Below, one piece after another: positions 16,409 through 26,312 of a stretch of 64,000 bases of DNA. Under the pieces are notes generated by a model. It was not told where the DNA came from. It did no database searches and saw only the letters and a program-made list of their open reading frames with translations. The position numbers and the translations under genes are program-made. The first letter of the stretch is position 1, and each line of letters starts with the position of its first letter. The DNA comes from Chloroflexota bacterium (GTDB lineage Bacteria > Chloroflexota > UBA11872): positions 35,481 through 99,480 of the forward strand of contig JAJDZD010000055.1 of the NCBI GenBank assembly GCA_022824865.1. Reading direction: 5' to 3'.

Positions 16409-17050
16409 ATGGCTCTGCGCACCAACGTCTACGTGGACGGGTTCAATCTCTACTACGGCGCGCTGCGCAGGACTCCTTACCGCTGGCTTGATTTGCGCGA
16501 GCTTTGTGTGGGCCTTCTTGGATCGGCCCATGCGCTGCACCGCATCCGCTATTTCACGGCCGACGTCAAGCCTTCGCCGACCGATCGACACAAGGACATA
16601 CGCCAACAGACGTACCAGCGTGCACTGCGCACGCTTCCCGGGGTCGAGATTCACAAGGGGAGGTTCGTTCGCAACCGCCACTGGATGCCGCTGACTAATC
16701 CGCTAGCTGGAATTCTCGAGCGAATACGTGTAGAGCGTGTCGAGGAGAAAGGCTCCGACGTCAACCTTGCGACCTACCTTGTGCTCGACGCCGCGCAGCG
16801 GGACTTTCAGGCCGCCTTCGTGCTATCGAATGACACCGATCTGGTAGAGCCTATTCGCCTCGTGCGTCAAACCTTCAGCCTCCCCGTGCATGTAGTGAGC
16901 CCCCACCGGGTGCGCAGCCGGCGGATGCAGGCGGCTGCAACGTCCTACGCGCTGCTTGATCACACGCAGTTACCGAACTGCCAATTCCCCACAGGACTCA
17001 CTGATAGTGTCGGTCCGTTCCACAAACCGCCGGAGTGGGACTGGACTTAG
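16409..17050 (+). CDS. NYN-domain (LabA/DUF88-like) putative ribonuclease
   Basis: A 213-residue protein with the NYN fold, a PIN-like nuclease. [11 protein letters not shown] (residues 6-16) supplies the first acidic residue, [16 protein letters not shown] the central Asp, and [13 protein letters not shown] the third acidic cluster. These are the metal-binding acids of the family, which is thought to cleave RNA. A C-terminal segment (about 180-213) ends in PEWDW and is not recognised. The ATG at 16409 is chosen because the domain starts there; a GTG eight codons upstream would lie inside the leader hairpin. It converges on clpX, with 15 bases between the stops. Confidence 0.88.
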   Translation: MALRTNVYVDGFNLYYGALRRTPYRWLDLRELCVGLLGSAHALHRIRYFTADVKPSPTDRHKDIRQQTYQRALRTLPGVEIHKGRFVRNRHWMPLTNPLAGILERIRVERVEEKGSDVNLATYLVLDAAQRDFQAAFVLSNDTDLVEPIRLVRQTFSLPVHVVSPHRVRSRRMQAAATSYALLDHTQLPNCQFPTGLTDSVGPFHKPPEWDWT

Positions 17051-17065
17051 GGCGCGGCGCCTTCC

Positions 17066-18343
17066 TCAGGCCGACTCTTCGGCCTGTTGCTGCTGGGCTT
17101 CGGCGAGGCCTGGCTGGGTGACCAGGATGGGGGCACTGTTGGACTCCACCGTGTCGCGCGTGACGACCACCTTTTTCACGCCAGTCTTTGAGGGCAGGGT
17201 AAACATGGTGTCCATGAGGAGGTCTTCCAGGGTTGTGCGCAGGCCGCGGGCGCCGGTGTTGGTTTCCTGCGAGCGGCGCGCAATGGCCTCCAGGCCGTCG
17301 TCGGTGATCTCCAGTTCCACGCCGTCCATCTCGAACAGCTTCTGGAACTGGCGCAACAGCGCGTTCTTGGGCTCGCAGATGATCTGGACCAGCGCTTCGA
17401 CATCCAATTCGTCCAGCGCGGCCACCACCGGCAGGCGGCCGACGAACTCGGGAATGAGGCCGTACTTGAGCAGGTCGTCTGAAGCGACTTCGTGCATCAC
17501 GCTCTCGGCCTTCTCGTCCTGAGAGCGTTTGCCGAAGCCCACGCCGGCCGCGTGGCCGATGCGTCGGGAGATGATCCGGTCCAGCCCTTCGAACGCGCCG
17601 CCGCAGACGAACAGGATGTCGCGGGTATCCATCTGGATGAAGTCCTGGTGGGGGTGCTTGCGTCCGCCCTGCGGCGGCACGTTGACCTGGGCGCCCTCGA
17701 TGATCTTCAGCAGCGCCTGCTGCACCCCTTCGCCCGAGACGTCGCGCGTGATCGATGGGTTGTCGGCCTTGCGGGAAACCTTGTCGATCTCGTCGATGAA
17801 GATGATGCCGGTCTGGGCGCGCGGGACGTTGAAGTCGGCGGCCTGCAGCAGGCGCAGCAGGATGTTCTCCACGTCCTCGCCCACGTAGCCGGCTTCGGTG
17901 AGGGCGGTGGCGTCGGCGATGCAGAAAGGCACGTTGAGAATGCGCGCCAGGGTGCGGGCAATCTCGCTCTTGCCCACGCCAGTGGGTCCCAGCAACAGGA
18001 TGTTGCTCTTGTGCAGTTCAAAGTCGTCGTCGGATGCGCCGGCCGCCACCCGCTTGTAGTGGTTGTAGACGGCGACCGAGACGACCTTCTTGGCGCGGTC
18101 TTGTCCGATCACGTAGTCGCTCAGCAGCTCGAACAGCCGCTCCGGCGTGGGAATGCGGCCGGCCATCGCGCGCGGGCTGGGCTCGCGCGTCTGTTCCTCG
18201 TCGATGATGTCCCGGCAGAGGTTGACGCACTCGTTGCAGATGTAGACGCCGGCCGAGCCTGAGATCAGGCGGCGGACCTGATCCTGCGTTTTGCCGCAGA
18301 ACGAGCAGCGGTAGCTGGCGCGGTTCGATCGACTACGGGCCAT
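17066..18343 (-). CDS. clpX: ATP-dependent Clp protease ATP-binding subunit ClpX
   Basis: A 425-residue AAA+ unfoldase. The N-terminal zinc-binding domain ([10 protein letters not shown] and [10 protein letters not shown], two CxxC pairs) is followed by Walker A GPTGVGKS, Walker [10 protein letters not shown], the pore loop GYVGEDVE, sensor 1, and the ClpP-contact IGF-type loop ([11 protein letters not shown]). This loop has GFG where many relatives have IGF. It unfolds tagged proteins and feeds ClpP. The ATG at 18343 follows GGAG by 5 bases. It lies directly downstream of clpP on the same strand, in the conserved order tig-clpP-clpX. Confidence 0.97.
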   Translation of the reverse strand: MARSRSNRASYRCSFCGKTQDQVRRLISGSAGVYICNECVNLCRDIIDEEQTREPSPRAMAGRIPTPERLFELLSDYVIGQDRAKKVVSVAVYNHYKRVAAGASDDDFELHKSNILLLGPTGVGKSEIARTLARILNVPFCIADATALTEAGYVGEDVENILLRLLQAADFNVPRAQTGIIFIDEIDKVSRKADNPSITRDVSGEGVQQALLKIIEGAQVNVPPQGGRKHPHQDFIQMDTRDILFVCGGAFEGLDRIISRRIGHAAGVGFGKRSQDEKAESVMHEVASDDLLKYGLIPEFVGRLPVVAALDELDVEALVQIICEPKNALLRQFQKLFEMDGVELEITDDGLEAIARRSQETNTGARGLRTTLEDLLMDTMFTLPSKTGVKKVVVTRDTVESNSAPILVTQPGLAEAQQQQAEESA

Positions 18344-18397
18344 ATCGGCTCCGAGGGACAAAGGTCCCGGCAGGGTACCGAGGTCGGGCCACGTCGC

Positions 18398-19024
18398 CTA
18401 GTCCGGGCCGTTGCCGTCCTGGCCCACGCTTGCCGAGCGCGGGGTCACGATCTGGTCGATCAGGCCGTAGTCCCTGGCCTCTTCCGCCGTGAGGTAAAAG
18501 TCGCGGTCCGAGTCGGCGTGGATGCGTTCCTTGGGCTGTCCGGTCGCGTCCACGAAAATTTGTTCGATGCGGTCGCGGACCTTGCCGATCTCGCGGGCTC
18601 GAATCTGCAAGTCGGCGGCCTGCACGAAGCCCTCGAACCCCTGCGACGGCTGATGCAGCAGCACCGTGCTGTGCGGCAGCGCCGACCGCTTGCCGCTGGC
18701 GCCCCCGGCCAGGATCACGCTCCCCATGCTGGCGGCCAACCCTACGCAGGTCGTGGCCACGTCGTTTGGCACGTACTGCATCGTGTCGAAGATGGCGAGG
18801 CCGGCGCTCACGCTGCCGCCCGGCGAGTTGATGTACATGTTGATATCGGCCTCGGCGTCCTCGCTCGTCAGCAGCAACAACTGCGCGATGACGGTATTGG
18901 CCACGGCGTCATCGATGGGCGTACCCAGGAAGATGATCCGGTCGCGCAACAGGCGCGAGTAGATATCCATCCCGCGTTCGCCGCGGTCGGTCTGCTCGAT
19001 TACGTAAGGAACCAGAATGCCCAT
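18398..19024 (-). CDS. clpP: ATP-dependent Clp protease proteolytic subunit ClpP
   Basis: A 208-residue serine protease. The catalytic triad is visible: Ser in GLAASMGSVILAGG, His in VLLHQPSQG, and Asp in DSDRDFYLTAEEA. The oligomerisation/handle region and the N-terminal LVPYVIEQTDRGERGMDIYSRLL are standard. Subunits form the 14-mer degradation chamber used with ClpX. It sits between tig (27 bases upstream) and clpX (54 bases downstream), so the three genes are probably one operon read leftward. Confidence 0.97.
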   Translation of the reverse strand: MGILVPYVIEQTDRGERGMDIYSRLLRDRIIFLGTPIDDAVANTVIAQLLLLTSEDAEADINMYINSPGGSVSAGLAIFDTMQYVPNDVATTCVGLAASMGSVILAGGASGKRSALPHSTVLLHQPSQGFEGFVQAADLQIRAREIGKVRDRIEQIFVDATGQPKERIHADSDRDFYLTAEEARDYGLIDQIVTPRSASVGQDGNGPD

Positions 19025-19051
19025 GCGAAAGTCCTTTCCCGTCCGGCGACG

Positions 19052-20437
19052 CTAGGCCTGCGCGGACTCGGGGTCATCCTCCGGCTCTGCCGCGGCCGCC
19101 AGCTCGGGCGAGGGCTCGGAATGGTGGTGATCGTGGTCGTGCAGCGGGGCCGTGCCGTCGGTAACCGCAGCTACCAGCGCCCGCATGGCTTTTCGAGCAC
19201 GAACGCTGGTTGCCACGTGCCGGCCCGCCTCGTCGCGCATGAGGTTGGTGCGGATGATGTTCCGGCGTTCCTGCGGGTAGTACTCGGCCACGCGGTCGAC
19301 CTCGGCCTGCATTTCGTCAACCTCGGCCGTGAGCTCATGTGCGTCCGCATAGGCGTCCAGGGCCAGGGCGCGGTGAACGCGGTTGAGCGCCTCGTCGCGC
19401 GCTTCTTCCTCCCATTCGTCGCGCGTCTGCTCGCGCATGGCGAGATAGGTGTCAACTGGAACCCCCTGCCGTACGAGGGCGTCGGTACGCTCGCGAAGCA
19501 CCGACTCGCTTTCCCGCTCGATCAGCACGTCGGCGATCTCGAACGTGGCGCGCTGCACCAGGGCTTGCACCGCCTGCTCTTCGAGTTCCTGCCGGGCTTC
19601 GTGCGTCTTGCGCTCGTGGAGGGCGCCGGTGATGCGTTCGCGCAGGGCGTCCACGCTCTCGAACGGACCCACGCTGCGGGCGAACTCGTCGTCCAGGTCC
19701 GGGAGAACCTGCTCACTCACCCCGTCCACCTGGATCTCAAACGTCACGGCCTTGCCGCGCAGCGCCTCGTTCGGGTCGTTTGCTGGGATGTGAGTGTCGT
19801 ACGAGACCGCGTCCCCGGCCACGGCGCCAGTCACGGCGCCGTCGAACCCTGTGGGGAAGTTGTTATTTCCAACCAGCACGTTGTAGGGCTGCGGATCCTC
19901 CGGCTCGATCCCCTCGCCCACGACCTGAATGCGGGTCTGCACCATGTCCTCGGCAACCGCAGCGCGTTCCACCGGCTCCCAGGAAGCCTGGGTCGTGCGC
20001 AGCTGCTCGATTTCGGCCTCGATCTCGTCCTCGATCACCTCGTCGACCGATACCTCGATCGACACGTCGTCCATGTCACCCAACTCGACCGTCGGCGCGA
20101 CAGCAACTTCGGCCGAGAACAGGAAAGGCGCGTCCAGCGACGGGAGTTCCGGCACATCCAGTTCCGGCTGGTCGATCGGGTTCACGCCCGTCTCGTCCAG
20201 GGCCGAGGTGTAGGCCCGGGGCACCACGGCCTCCAGCAGGTCCTGCATCACCGTGCCCACGCCGGCGGCGTTCTCAACCAGGCGGCGCGGCGCCTTGCCG
20301 GGGCGGAAGCCGGGGATCTTGATCCGGCGTCCTACGCGTTGTATCGCCCGTCCATATTCCTTTTGCAGGTCCTCTGGCGGCACTTCGACCGCGAGCCGAA
20401 CGCGGCTGCCGTCAAGCTTCTCAGCGGTCGCGGGCAT
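19052..20437 (-). CDS. tig: Trigger factor (ribosome-associated chaperone and PPIase)
   Basis: A 461-residue trigger factor. The N-terminal ribosome-binding domain contains IKIPGFRPGKAPRRLVE (the FRxGxxP signature), the FKBP-like peptidyl-prolyl isomerase domain lies about 160-245, and a long helical C-terminal domain follows. The last about 30 residues are His- and Glu/Ala-rich (HDHDHHHSEPS...), an extension found only in some lineages that may bind metal. The ATG at 20437 has AGAGGA 5 bases upstream. It is the first gene of tig-clpP-clpX and folds nascent chains, the complement of the downstream protease. Confidence 0.95.
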   Translation of the reverse strand: MPATAEKLDGSRVRLAVEVPPEDLQKEYGRAIQRVGRRIKIPGFRPGKAPRRLVENAAGVGTVMQDLLEAVVPRAYTSALDETGVNPIDQPELDVPELPSLDAPFLFSAEVAVAPTVELGDMDDVSIEVSVDEVIEDEIEAEIEQLRTTQASWEPVERAAVAEDMVQTRIQVVGEGIEPEDPQPYNVLVGNNNFPTGFDGAVTGAVAGDAVSYDTHIPANDPNEALRGKAVTFEIQVDGVSEQVLPDLDDEFARSVGPFESVDALRERITGALHERKTHEARQELEEQAVQALVQRATFEIADVLIERESESVLRERTDALVRQGVPVDTYLAMREQTRDEWEEEARDEALNRVHRALALDAYADAHELTAEVDEMQAEVDRVAEYYPQERRNIIRTNLMRDEAGRHVATSVRARKAMRALVAAVTDGTAPLHDHDHHHSEPSPELAAAAEPEDDPESAQA

Positions 20438-20616
20438 ACCAATCCTCTGGCCATGGGTCACACGCCGGTCGTGGGACTAGATGGTCTAGGGAAACTGTAC
20501 TACGAACTCTCGCGTGCGCGGTCTCCGTATCGACGTTCCCTGGGGAAATCTCTGCAAAGCAACGGCAGGTGAGCGAGGATGAGGTGATGGTCACTCCAAG
20601 CCCGGTGGTCGGTCAC

Positions 20617-23600
20617 TCAATGACCGGTCTTGCGGCCGGGCGGTGTCGACTGTCCATGGTCGTTGCCGCCCCAACATGCCAGGGTCCCGTCCGTAAGGAT
20701 TCCGCAAGTGTGCTCAGATCCGCTGGAAATGGACGCGAACACAAGCTCCGCCGGCGGCGAAGTCTGGTCACGCTGGTCATTCCCCCAACAGACCGCCGAA
20801 CCGTCAAGCCTCAGGCCGCAGGCGTGCACACGTCCCGTGGTGATCATCTTGAACACCTCGTCCGCCGGCGGGGACCATTGGCCGAAGTTCGCCGCGACGC
20901 CTTGGACAGGCCAGCAATACGGAGTCCCGGCATTGTCCAGCCCGCAGGCAAACTCGTACTTGCTGCTGATGGACGCGAACGTGACGTCCTCGGGGCCTGA
21001 GCGCAACCCACCCTCGGCGTTCCAGCATTCGACCGAGCCGTCATCGCGGAGCCCGCAATGAAAGCTGTTGCCAAAGCTGCCATTGGTGATTGAGTCGAAT
21101 CTCCCGGATGGCGTGTAGGCATCGGGCTCGTCGCGCCACCGCTCTACGGTGCCGTCAAGGAGGATACCGACACCTGTGGTCACTGCCTTGAACGCCACGC
21201 CGGGCAGTGGCGACCACGGACTCCGTGTGCGATCGCCCCAGCAGACGGCGGTGTCATCGGCGCGGATTCCGCAGGTTATGTCGTGATGGCTTGCGATCGA
21301 TGTGAAGCGTTCGTTCACTGGGGCGTCCGACTGGCCGCGGTCGTTGGCACCCCAACAGTAAGCCGCGCCGTCCACGGCCAGCACACAGGTGTGGGCCGCC
21401 CCGGCCGCGACCGCCTTGAAGCGCTCATCGGGATCGGGAACGGCGGTCGGACGCAGGTCGGGGGCTGTAAAGGTAACGACCTCATAGGGTGACGACTGGT
21501 CGGCGAGTCCGGCGCCCCAGCAGACGGCAGCACCGTCCTGCCTAAGGCCGCAGGTGTGGAACCGCCCGCTGCTCATCGCGGCGAAGCGCTCCTCGCGGGG
21601 AGGGGATGCCTGCCCGTGTCCCCTCAGAACCCTACGGTCATCCAGGCCCCAGCACTCAACCGTGCCGTCTGAACGCAGTCCACAGGTGTGGATCTCCCCG
21701 CTACTCAGCGATACGAAGCTCTCCCGCGCAGGTGGGGTGGCGTGACCATAGGCAAGCACCCATTCCGAGTTAGGGGGGTAAAGGGGTACTTCTTCAGTAC
21801 CCCAACACAAGGCGGTGCCATCTGTGAGCAGGCCGCACGTATGGTAGGTCCCACTGCTCAGCGACTTGAAGTGCCGGTCTTCCGGTGGAGACGACTGCCC
21901 ATATTCATCGTCGCCACGACACACGGCCGTCCCATCTTCGCGCAGCCCGCAGGTATGCCGGTCACCGGCACTGATCGAAGCGAAACGCTCATCCGCTGGC
22001 AGGAACATATCGGGAGGGCCGATCGATTTGGACTCGGCGCCCCAACACACCGCGGTGCCGTCCAGACGCAGCCCGCAGGTATGGACCCATCCGCTGCTCA
22101 GCGATACGAAGCGTTCGCCCTTCGGCGGCGATGCCTGCCCGAAGTTCGGACCATCGCCCATGCGACACATAGCCGTGCCGTCCTGCCGGAGGCCGCAGAC
22201 ATGGCTGCCGCCGCTACTGATCGACGTCAAGCGCTCGCCCGGGAATGGTGAGGACCAACCTTCACCAATGCGCCTCCAACAGACGACCTCGCCGCTCTGC
22301 AGCAGTCCACACGCGTGGTCGTGCCCGCTGCTGATGGAAGCGAACCGCGCGTCCGGGCCGAGGAGGCCCTGCTGCCCAGGCGCCGTGGCTTGCCAAAACT
22401 CGCCGTCGCCCCAACAGACGGCGGTGCGGTCCTGGCGAAGCGCACAACTGTGCCGGCCCCCCACGCTGACCGACGCGAACTTCTCGCCCCACGGTGCCGA
22501 TGCCTCTCCGTAAGCGTTGGGGCCCCAGCAAACAACCCTGCCGTCTTTGGTGAGGCCGCAGCCATGTGAGTCGTGGCTCACGCTGATGGCGGTGAGGCCG
22601 CCGGGCTTATTCCTATAAGGATCAGCGAGATCCGCGTACTCACCCCAGCACCTTGTCCCGCCAGCTTCAGTGATTCCGCAGGTCAAGCCGGAGAAGCTGT
22701 CGATGGATACGAACCGGTCATCCGGGGGCGGCTGCCATCTACCGTAGCGTCCCGAACCAGGCTCAGGGCCCCAGCATGCGGCCGTCCCGTCTTCGCGCAA
22801 CCCGCAGGTATGACTGCTTCCGGCGCTGATAGCGGTGAGGCGCTCCTCCGCGGGCGGCGATGCCTGGCCGGAACCGTCACTGCCCCAGCAGACGGCCGTC
22901 CCGTCCGCGCGCAGGCCGCAGGCGTGGGTGCCGCCGCTGCTGACAGCCGTCAGGAACTCACTCTGGGGCGGCGACGCTTGGCCCTCCGTGTCATCGCCCC
23001 AGCAGACGGGCGATCCATCCTCTCGGAGGGCGCAGGTGTGGGAGTCGCTGGCGCTGACGGCCGTAAAGCGCTCATTCTGGGGTGGCGACGCTTGGCCGTC
23101 CGTGTCATCGCCCCAGCAGACGGGCAATCTGTCCTCCTGGAGGGCACAAGTGTGGTTGGTGCCGCTGCTGAGGGCCGTGAAACGAGGTGCGGGCGCCGCG
23201 GTGTCCTCGGCACCGGCGCTGATGGATGTGACGGCTTTCAGTTTCCGCGGTGTTGCCTGGCCGTACTGATTTCCGCCCCAGCAGACCGCGATGCCGTCAG
23301 CGCGCAGCCCGCAGGCATGACCGTAGCCTGCGCTGATGGCGATGAATGTCTCGCTCTCCGGCGGGGTTGCCTGTCCGTCGTCATCGTTGCCCCAGCAGAC
23401 CACTGAGCCTTCGGAACGCAGACCGCAACTGAACCAGTTGCCGGTCGTGACCGATGCGAAAGTCTCCCCTTCGGGCGGTCTTGTCTGGCCATGGTCATTG
23501 AGATACCAGAAGACCGAGGTTCCGTCAGCGCGCACCCACGAGGTGCCATCCGGACGGTAGGTGATGGACGTGTACGATTCACCTTGCGGCGGCGTGATCA

Positions 23601-24348
23601 TCCCGTCGTCGCTATCAGCCCAACAAATAGTTGACCCATCGCCGCGCAGGCCACACGTGTGGCCGTAGCTACTGAGGAATACAAACTTCTCGCCTGCCAA
23701 CGCCGTCGACGGGTCGTTGCTTCGGTCACCCCAACAAGCGAGCGAGCCATCGGAACGCAGTCCGCACGTATGGGTCCAGCTACTGCTGATCGATGTAAAG
23801 GTCTCACCTTCCGGCGGCGTCGCCCGGCCGTCCTTGTTGTAGCCCCAGCAGACGGCAGTGCCGTCTGTTCGCAGTCCGCAGGTGTGCACGTAGCCGCTGC
23901 TGATGGCCTTGAATGTCTCGTCTTCCGGCGGCTCTGCCGCGCCATAGCGGTTCCGGCCCCAACAGATAGCCGAGCCGTCAGCGCGCAGCCCGCAGGTGTA
24001 GTCGTGCCCGCTGGCGATAGCTGTGAAAGTCTCGTCCGGAGGGGGGTACCCATATCGACTGTCTCCCCAACACACCGCGCGGCCGTCTCTGCGCAGCCCG
24101 CAGGTGTGGAACCCGCCCGAGCTAATGGCTACGTAGCGCCAAGGGTCAGGAATCGGCATGGCCGTAGGTTCGGGCGTATCGGTCGGCGAGGGCGCAGCGA
24201 CGGACATGGAAACCTCAGCCGGCGGCGGCTTGTCAGCACTTGCGGCTAGAAGAACCGCAGCCAGCAGACATAGCAGGCCAATTCGTGCCACGTCGCGAAC
24301 GGTTGCTTGTAACCGGCCGATGAGCGCGACATCAGCCTTGTGGAACAT
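20617..24348 (-). CDS. Giant secreted RCC1-repeat protein
   Basis: A 1243-residue protein with a hydrophobic N-terminal segment (ARIGLLCLLAAVLLAAS) acting as signal peptide or anchor. A Pro/Thr linker (PSPTDTPEPTAMPIP) follows, then about 29 tandem repeats of about 40 residues. The repeat reads roughly SSGxxHTCGLRxDGTAVCWGxxxxGQxxPP, the RCC1/ATS1 beta-propeller unit. That is enough for about four seven-bladed propellers. Most repeats keep two cysteines (HTCG and VCWG), which suits disulphides outside the cytoplasm. Three repeats are degenerate (around residues 245, 1050 and 1080). Function is probably adhesive or protein-binding at the surface. The ATG at 24348 has AGGAGG unusually close to it; a TTG 14 codons upstream is an alternative. 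Confidence 0.85.
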   Translation of the reverse strand: MFHKADVALIGRLQATVRDVARIGLLCLLAAVLLAASADKPPPAEVSMSVAAPSPTDTPEPTAMPIPDPWRYVAISSGGFHTCGLRRDGRAVCWGDSRYGYPPPDETFTAIASGHDYTCGLRADGSAICWGRNRYGAAEPPEDETFKAISSGYVHTCGLRTDGTAVCWGYNKDGRATPPEGETFTSISSSWTHTCGLRSDGSLACWGDRSNDPSTALAGEKFVFLSSYGHTCGLRGDGSTICWADSDDGMITPPQGESYTSITYRPDGTSWVRADGTSVFWYLNDHGQTRPPEGETFASVTTGNWFSCGLRSEGSVVCWGNDDDGQATPPESETFIAISAGYGHACGLRADGIAVCWGGNQYGQATPRKLKAVTSISAGAEDTAAPAPRFTALSSGTNHTCALQEDRLPVCWGDDTDGQASPPQNERFTAVSASDSHTCALREDGSPVCWGDDTEGQASPPQSEFLTAVSSGGTHACGLRADGTAVCWGSDGSGQASPPAEERLTAISAGSSHTCGLREDGTAACWGPEPGSGRYGRWQPPPDDRFVSIDSFSGLTCGITEAGGTRCWGEYADLADPYRNKPGGLTAISVSHDSHGCGLTKDGRVVCWGPNAYGEASAPWGEKFASVSVGGRHSCALRQDRTAVCWGDGEFWQATAPGQQGLLGPDARFASISSGHDHACGLLQSGEVVCWRRIGEGWSSPFPGERLTSISSGGSHVCGLRQDGTAMCRMGDGPNFGQASPPKGERFVSLSSGWVHTCGLRLDGTAVCWGAESKSIGPPDMFLPADERFASISAGDRHTCGLREDGTAVCRGDDEYGQSSPPEDRHFKSLSSGTYHTCGLLTDGTALCWGTEEVPLYPPNSEWVLAYGHATPPARESFVSLSSGEIHTCGLRSDGTVECWGLDDRRVLRGHGQASPPREERFAAMSSGRFHTCGLRQDGAAVCWGAGLADQSSPYEVVTFTAPDLRPTAVPDPDERFKAVAAGAAHTCVLAVDGAAYCWGANDRGQSDAPVNERFTSIASHHDITCGIRADDTAVCWGDRTRSPWSPLPGVAFKAVTTGVGILLDGTVERWRDEPDAYTPSGRFDSITNGSFGNSFHCGLRDDGSVECWNAEGGLRSGPEDVTFASISSKYEFACGLDNAGTPYCWPVQGVAANFGQWSPPADEVFKMITTGRVHACGLRLDGSAVCWGNDQRDQTSPPAELVFASISSGSEHTCGILTDGTLACWGGNDHGQSTPPGRKTGH

Positions 24349-24448
24349 TCCTCCTGCGAACGCGACACTGCCGAACTCTAAACGGGGCAAGGCGCCTGGG
24401 TTACTTCTCTACTGCGCCGCAGCGTGAGGGTTCCGGACTTTGTGCAGG

Positions 24449-24535
24449 TGGTGGGGAAGGAGAGACTCGAACTCTCACGGAGAAATCTCCACGTGATCCT
24501 AAGTCACGCTCGTCTACCAGTTCCGACACTTCCCC
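24449..24535 (-). tRNA. tRNA-Leu (anticodon UAG)
   Basis: An 87-base tRNA on the minus strand, with acceptor GGGGAAG pairing with CTTCCCC, discriminator A and encoded CCA. The anticodon stem CGTGA/TCACG encloses loop CTTAGGA, giving anticodon UAG (codon CUA and wobble). A long variable arm (GGAGATTTCTCC) marks it as class II leucine, and the T-loop is TTCGAGT. It lies alone between the RCC1-repeat gene and sodA. Confidence 0.95.
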
Positions 24536-24737
24536 CTGGAGTGCTTGAACGGACAGGACAGACAGACAACCGCCCGCGCGAACGCGGGCACCACCCATTA
24601 TATGGTGAACGGCGTCAGTTTCCGGGCCTTCTGATTCGGCCGCCGCTTTAGCAGCGTCCCGCAACGGGCTAGGATTGATTCCAGCCCTCGACCCGCCGGA
24701 TCGCCGGCGGCGCCGACGCTAGCAAAGGACCTGCGAC

Positions 24738-25343
<606 letters not shown>

Positions 25344-25358
25344 ACCGACTCCTGCGCT

Positions 25359-25401
25359 GCGAAGCGCCGACGGCCCTATACGCAGGTCGTCGGCGCTTCG
25401 C
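25359..25401 (+). terminator. Hairpin after sodA
   Basis: GCGAAGCGCCGACG (25359-25372) pairs perfectly with CGTCGGCGCTTCGC (25388-25401) around a 15-base loop. There is no T-run, so it is a strong stem of the kind found at transcript ends, not a canonical intrinsic terminator. The spacing (15 bases after the sodA stop) fits a 3' end. Confidence 0.5.
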
Positions 25402-25437
25402 GCGAATGGTTTAGGCCAAACGGGCTAGGATTGACGC

Positions 25438-26277
25438 ATGTTTGCTTTGTACCGGCGCGCCCCCTGGCAGGCGCAGTTGCTGACGATCTTTGCGATCGTC
25501 GCAGTCCTGATCGTCATCGGATTCCTCGCGCTCCGGCAATTCCAGGCCGGCGACCCGAACGTCTCCGTGGAACCGACGTCGGTCGACGTGGGCGGCGCCG
25601 CGAATCTGATCCCGCCAGGCGAACGACCATTTGGACTGCACGTCATTGGTGAAGGCGAGGTTGTGGTTCCGCCCGACCGCGCGATCGTGACGCTGGGCGT
25701 CGAAGCCTCAGCCGACACAGCGGCGCAAGCGGCCGACGAGGCCAACGCAACGGCCGAGAAACTGATCGAAGCCATTCGCGGCGTGAGCTCTAATGAGCGA
25801 GAAGTCCTGATTCAGACGACCGGACTGAGCCTGTCACCGGTCTTTCCGCCAGCCGCGCCCGAGCAGCGCACTGTATCGGCCGACCCGGTGGGCTATCGCT
25901 CGGCGAACACCGTCACCGTCACGATTGACAAGATCGAGCTGACGTCCCGCGTGCTGGACGCGGCGCTGAGCGCGGGCGCCAACAGCGTGCGCTCGATCAG
26001 CTTCACCCTGCAGGACGATGGCCCGGCCAAGGCCGAAGCCCTGCGGCTGGCCACCCTGGACGCCGCCGACAAGGCGCGCGCGGTGGCCGACGCCCTGCGC
26101 GGCAGCGTGCGTGGCTTGATCTCGCTACAGGAAGACAGCATCTACGTGCCGGTGGCGCGCAGCGAGTTTGCCGTGGCACGGCCGATGGCAGCCGCGCCCG
26201 CCGCGGCCGCGGTCCCGGTGGAAGCCGGCGAACTGCGTATCCGGGCCACGGTGCGCGCCAACTTCGCCTACGAGTAG
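25438..26277 (+). CDS. SIMPL-domain (DUF541) membrane-anchored protein
   Basis: A 279-residue protein with one N-terminal transmembrane anchor (LLTIFAIVAVLIVIGFLAL, about residues 14-32) followed by an extracytoplasmic SIMPL domain. The recognisable parts are the start of the domain at HVIGEGEVVVPPDRAIVTLGVE, the middle GYRSANTVTVTIDKIE, and ARAVADALRGSVRGLISLQE near the end. Members are linked with oxidative stress protection and signalling but have no firm enzymatic role. An Ala/Pro-rich stretch (PMAAAPAAAAVPVEAGE) interrupts the end. It follows sodA on the same strand, a suggestive pairing, but the hairpin between them argues for separate transcripts. Confidence 0.88.
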   Translation: MFALYRRAPWQAQLLTIFAIVAVLIVIGFLALRQFQAGDPNVSVEPTSVDVGGAANLIPPGERPFGLHVIGEGEVVVPPDRAIVTLGVEASADTAAQAADEANATAEKLIEAIRGVSSNEREVLIQTTGLSLSPVFPPAAPEQRTVSADPVGYRSANTVTVTIDKIELTSRVLDAALSAGANSVRSISFTLQDDGPAKAEALRLATLDAADKARAVADALRGSVRGLISLQEDSIYVPVARSEFAVARPMAAAPAAAAVPVEAGELRIRATVRANFAYE

Positions 26278-26312
26278 GCGAAGACCGGGGAGCGTTTGCC
26301 CTAACGCGTCCT

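Noticed and set aside
18518..20572. Very long open frame on the plus strand opposite tig and clpP
   Set aside because: It is antisense to two well-conserved genes; long antisense frames are common in GC-rich DNA, and the translation has no recognisable domain.
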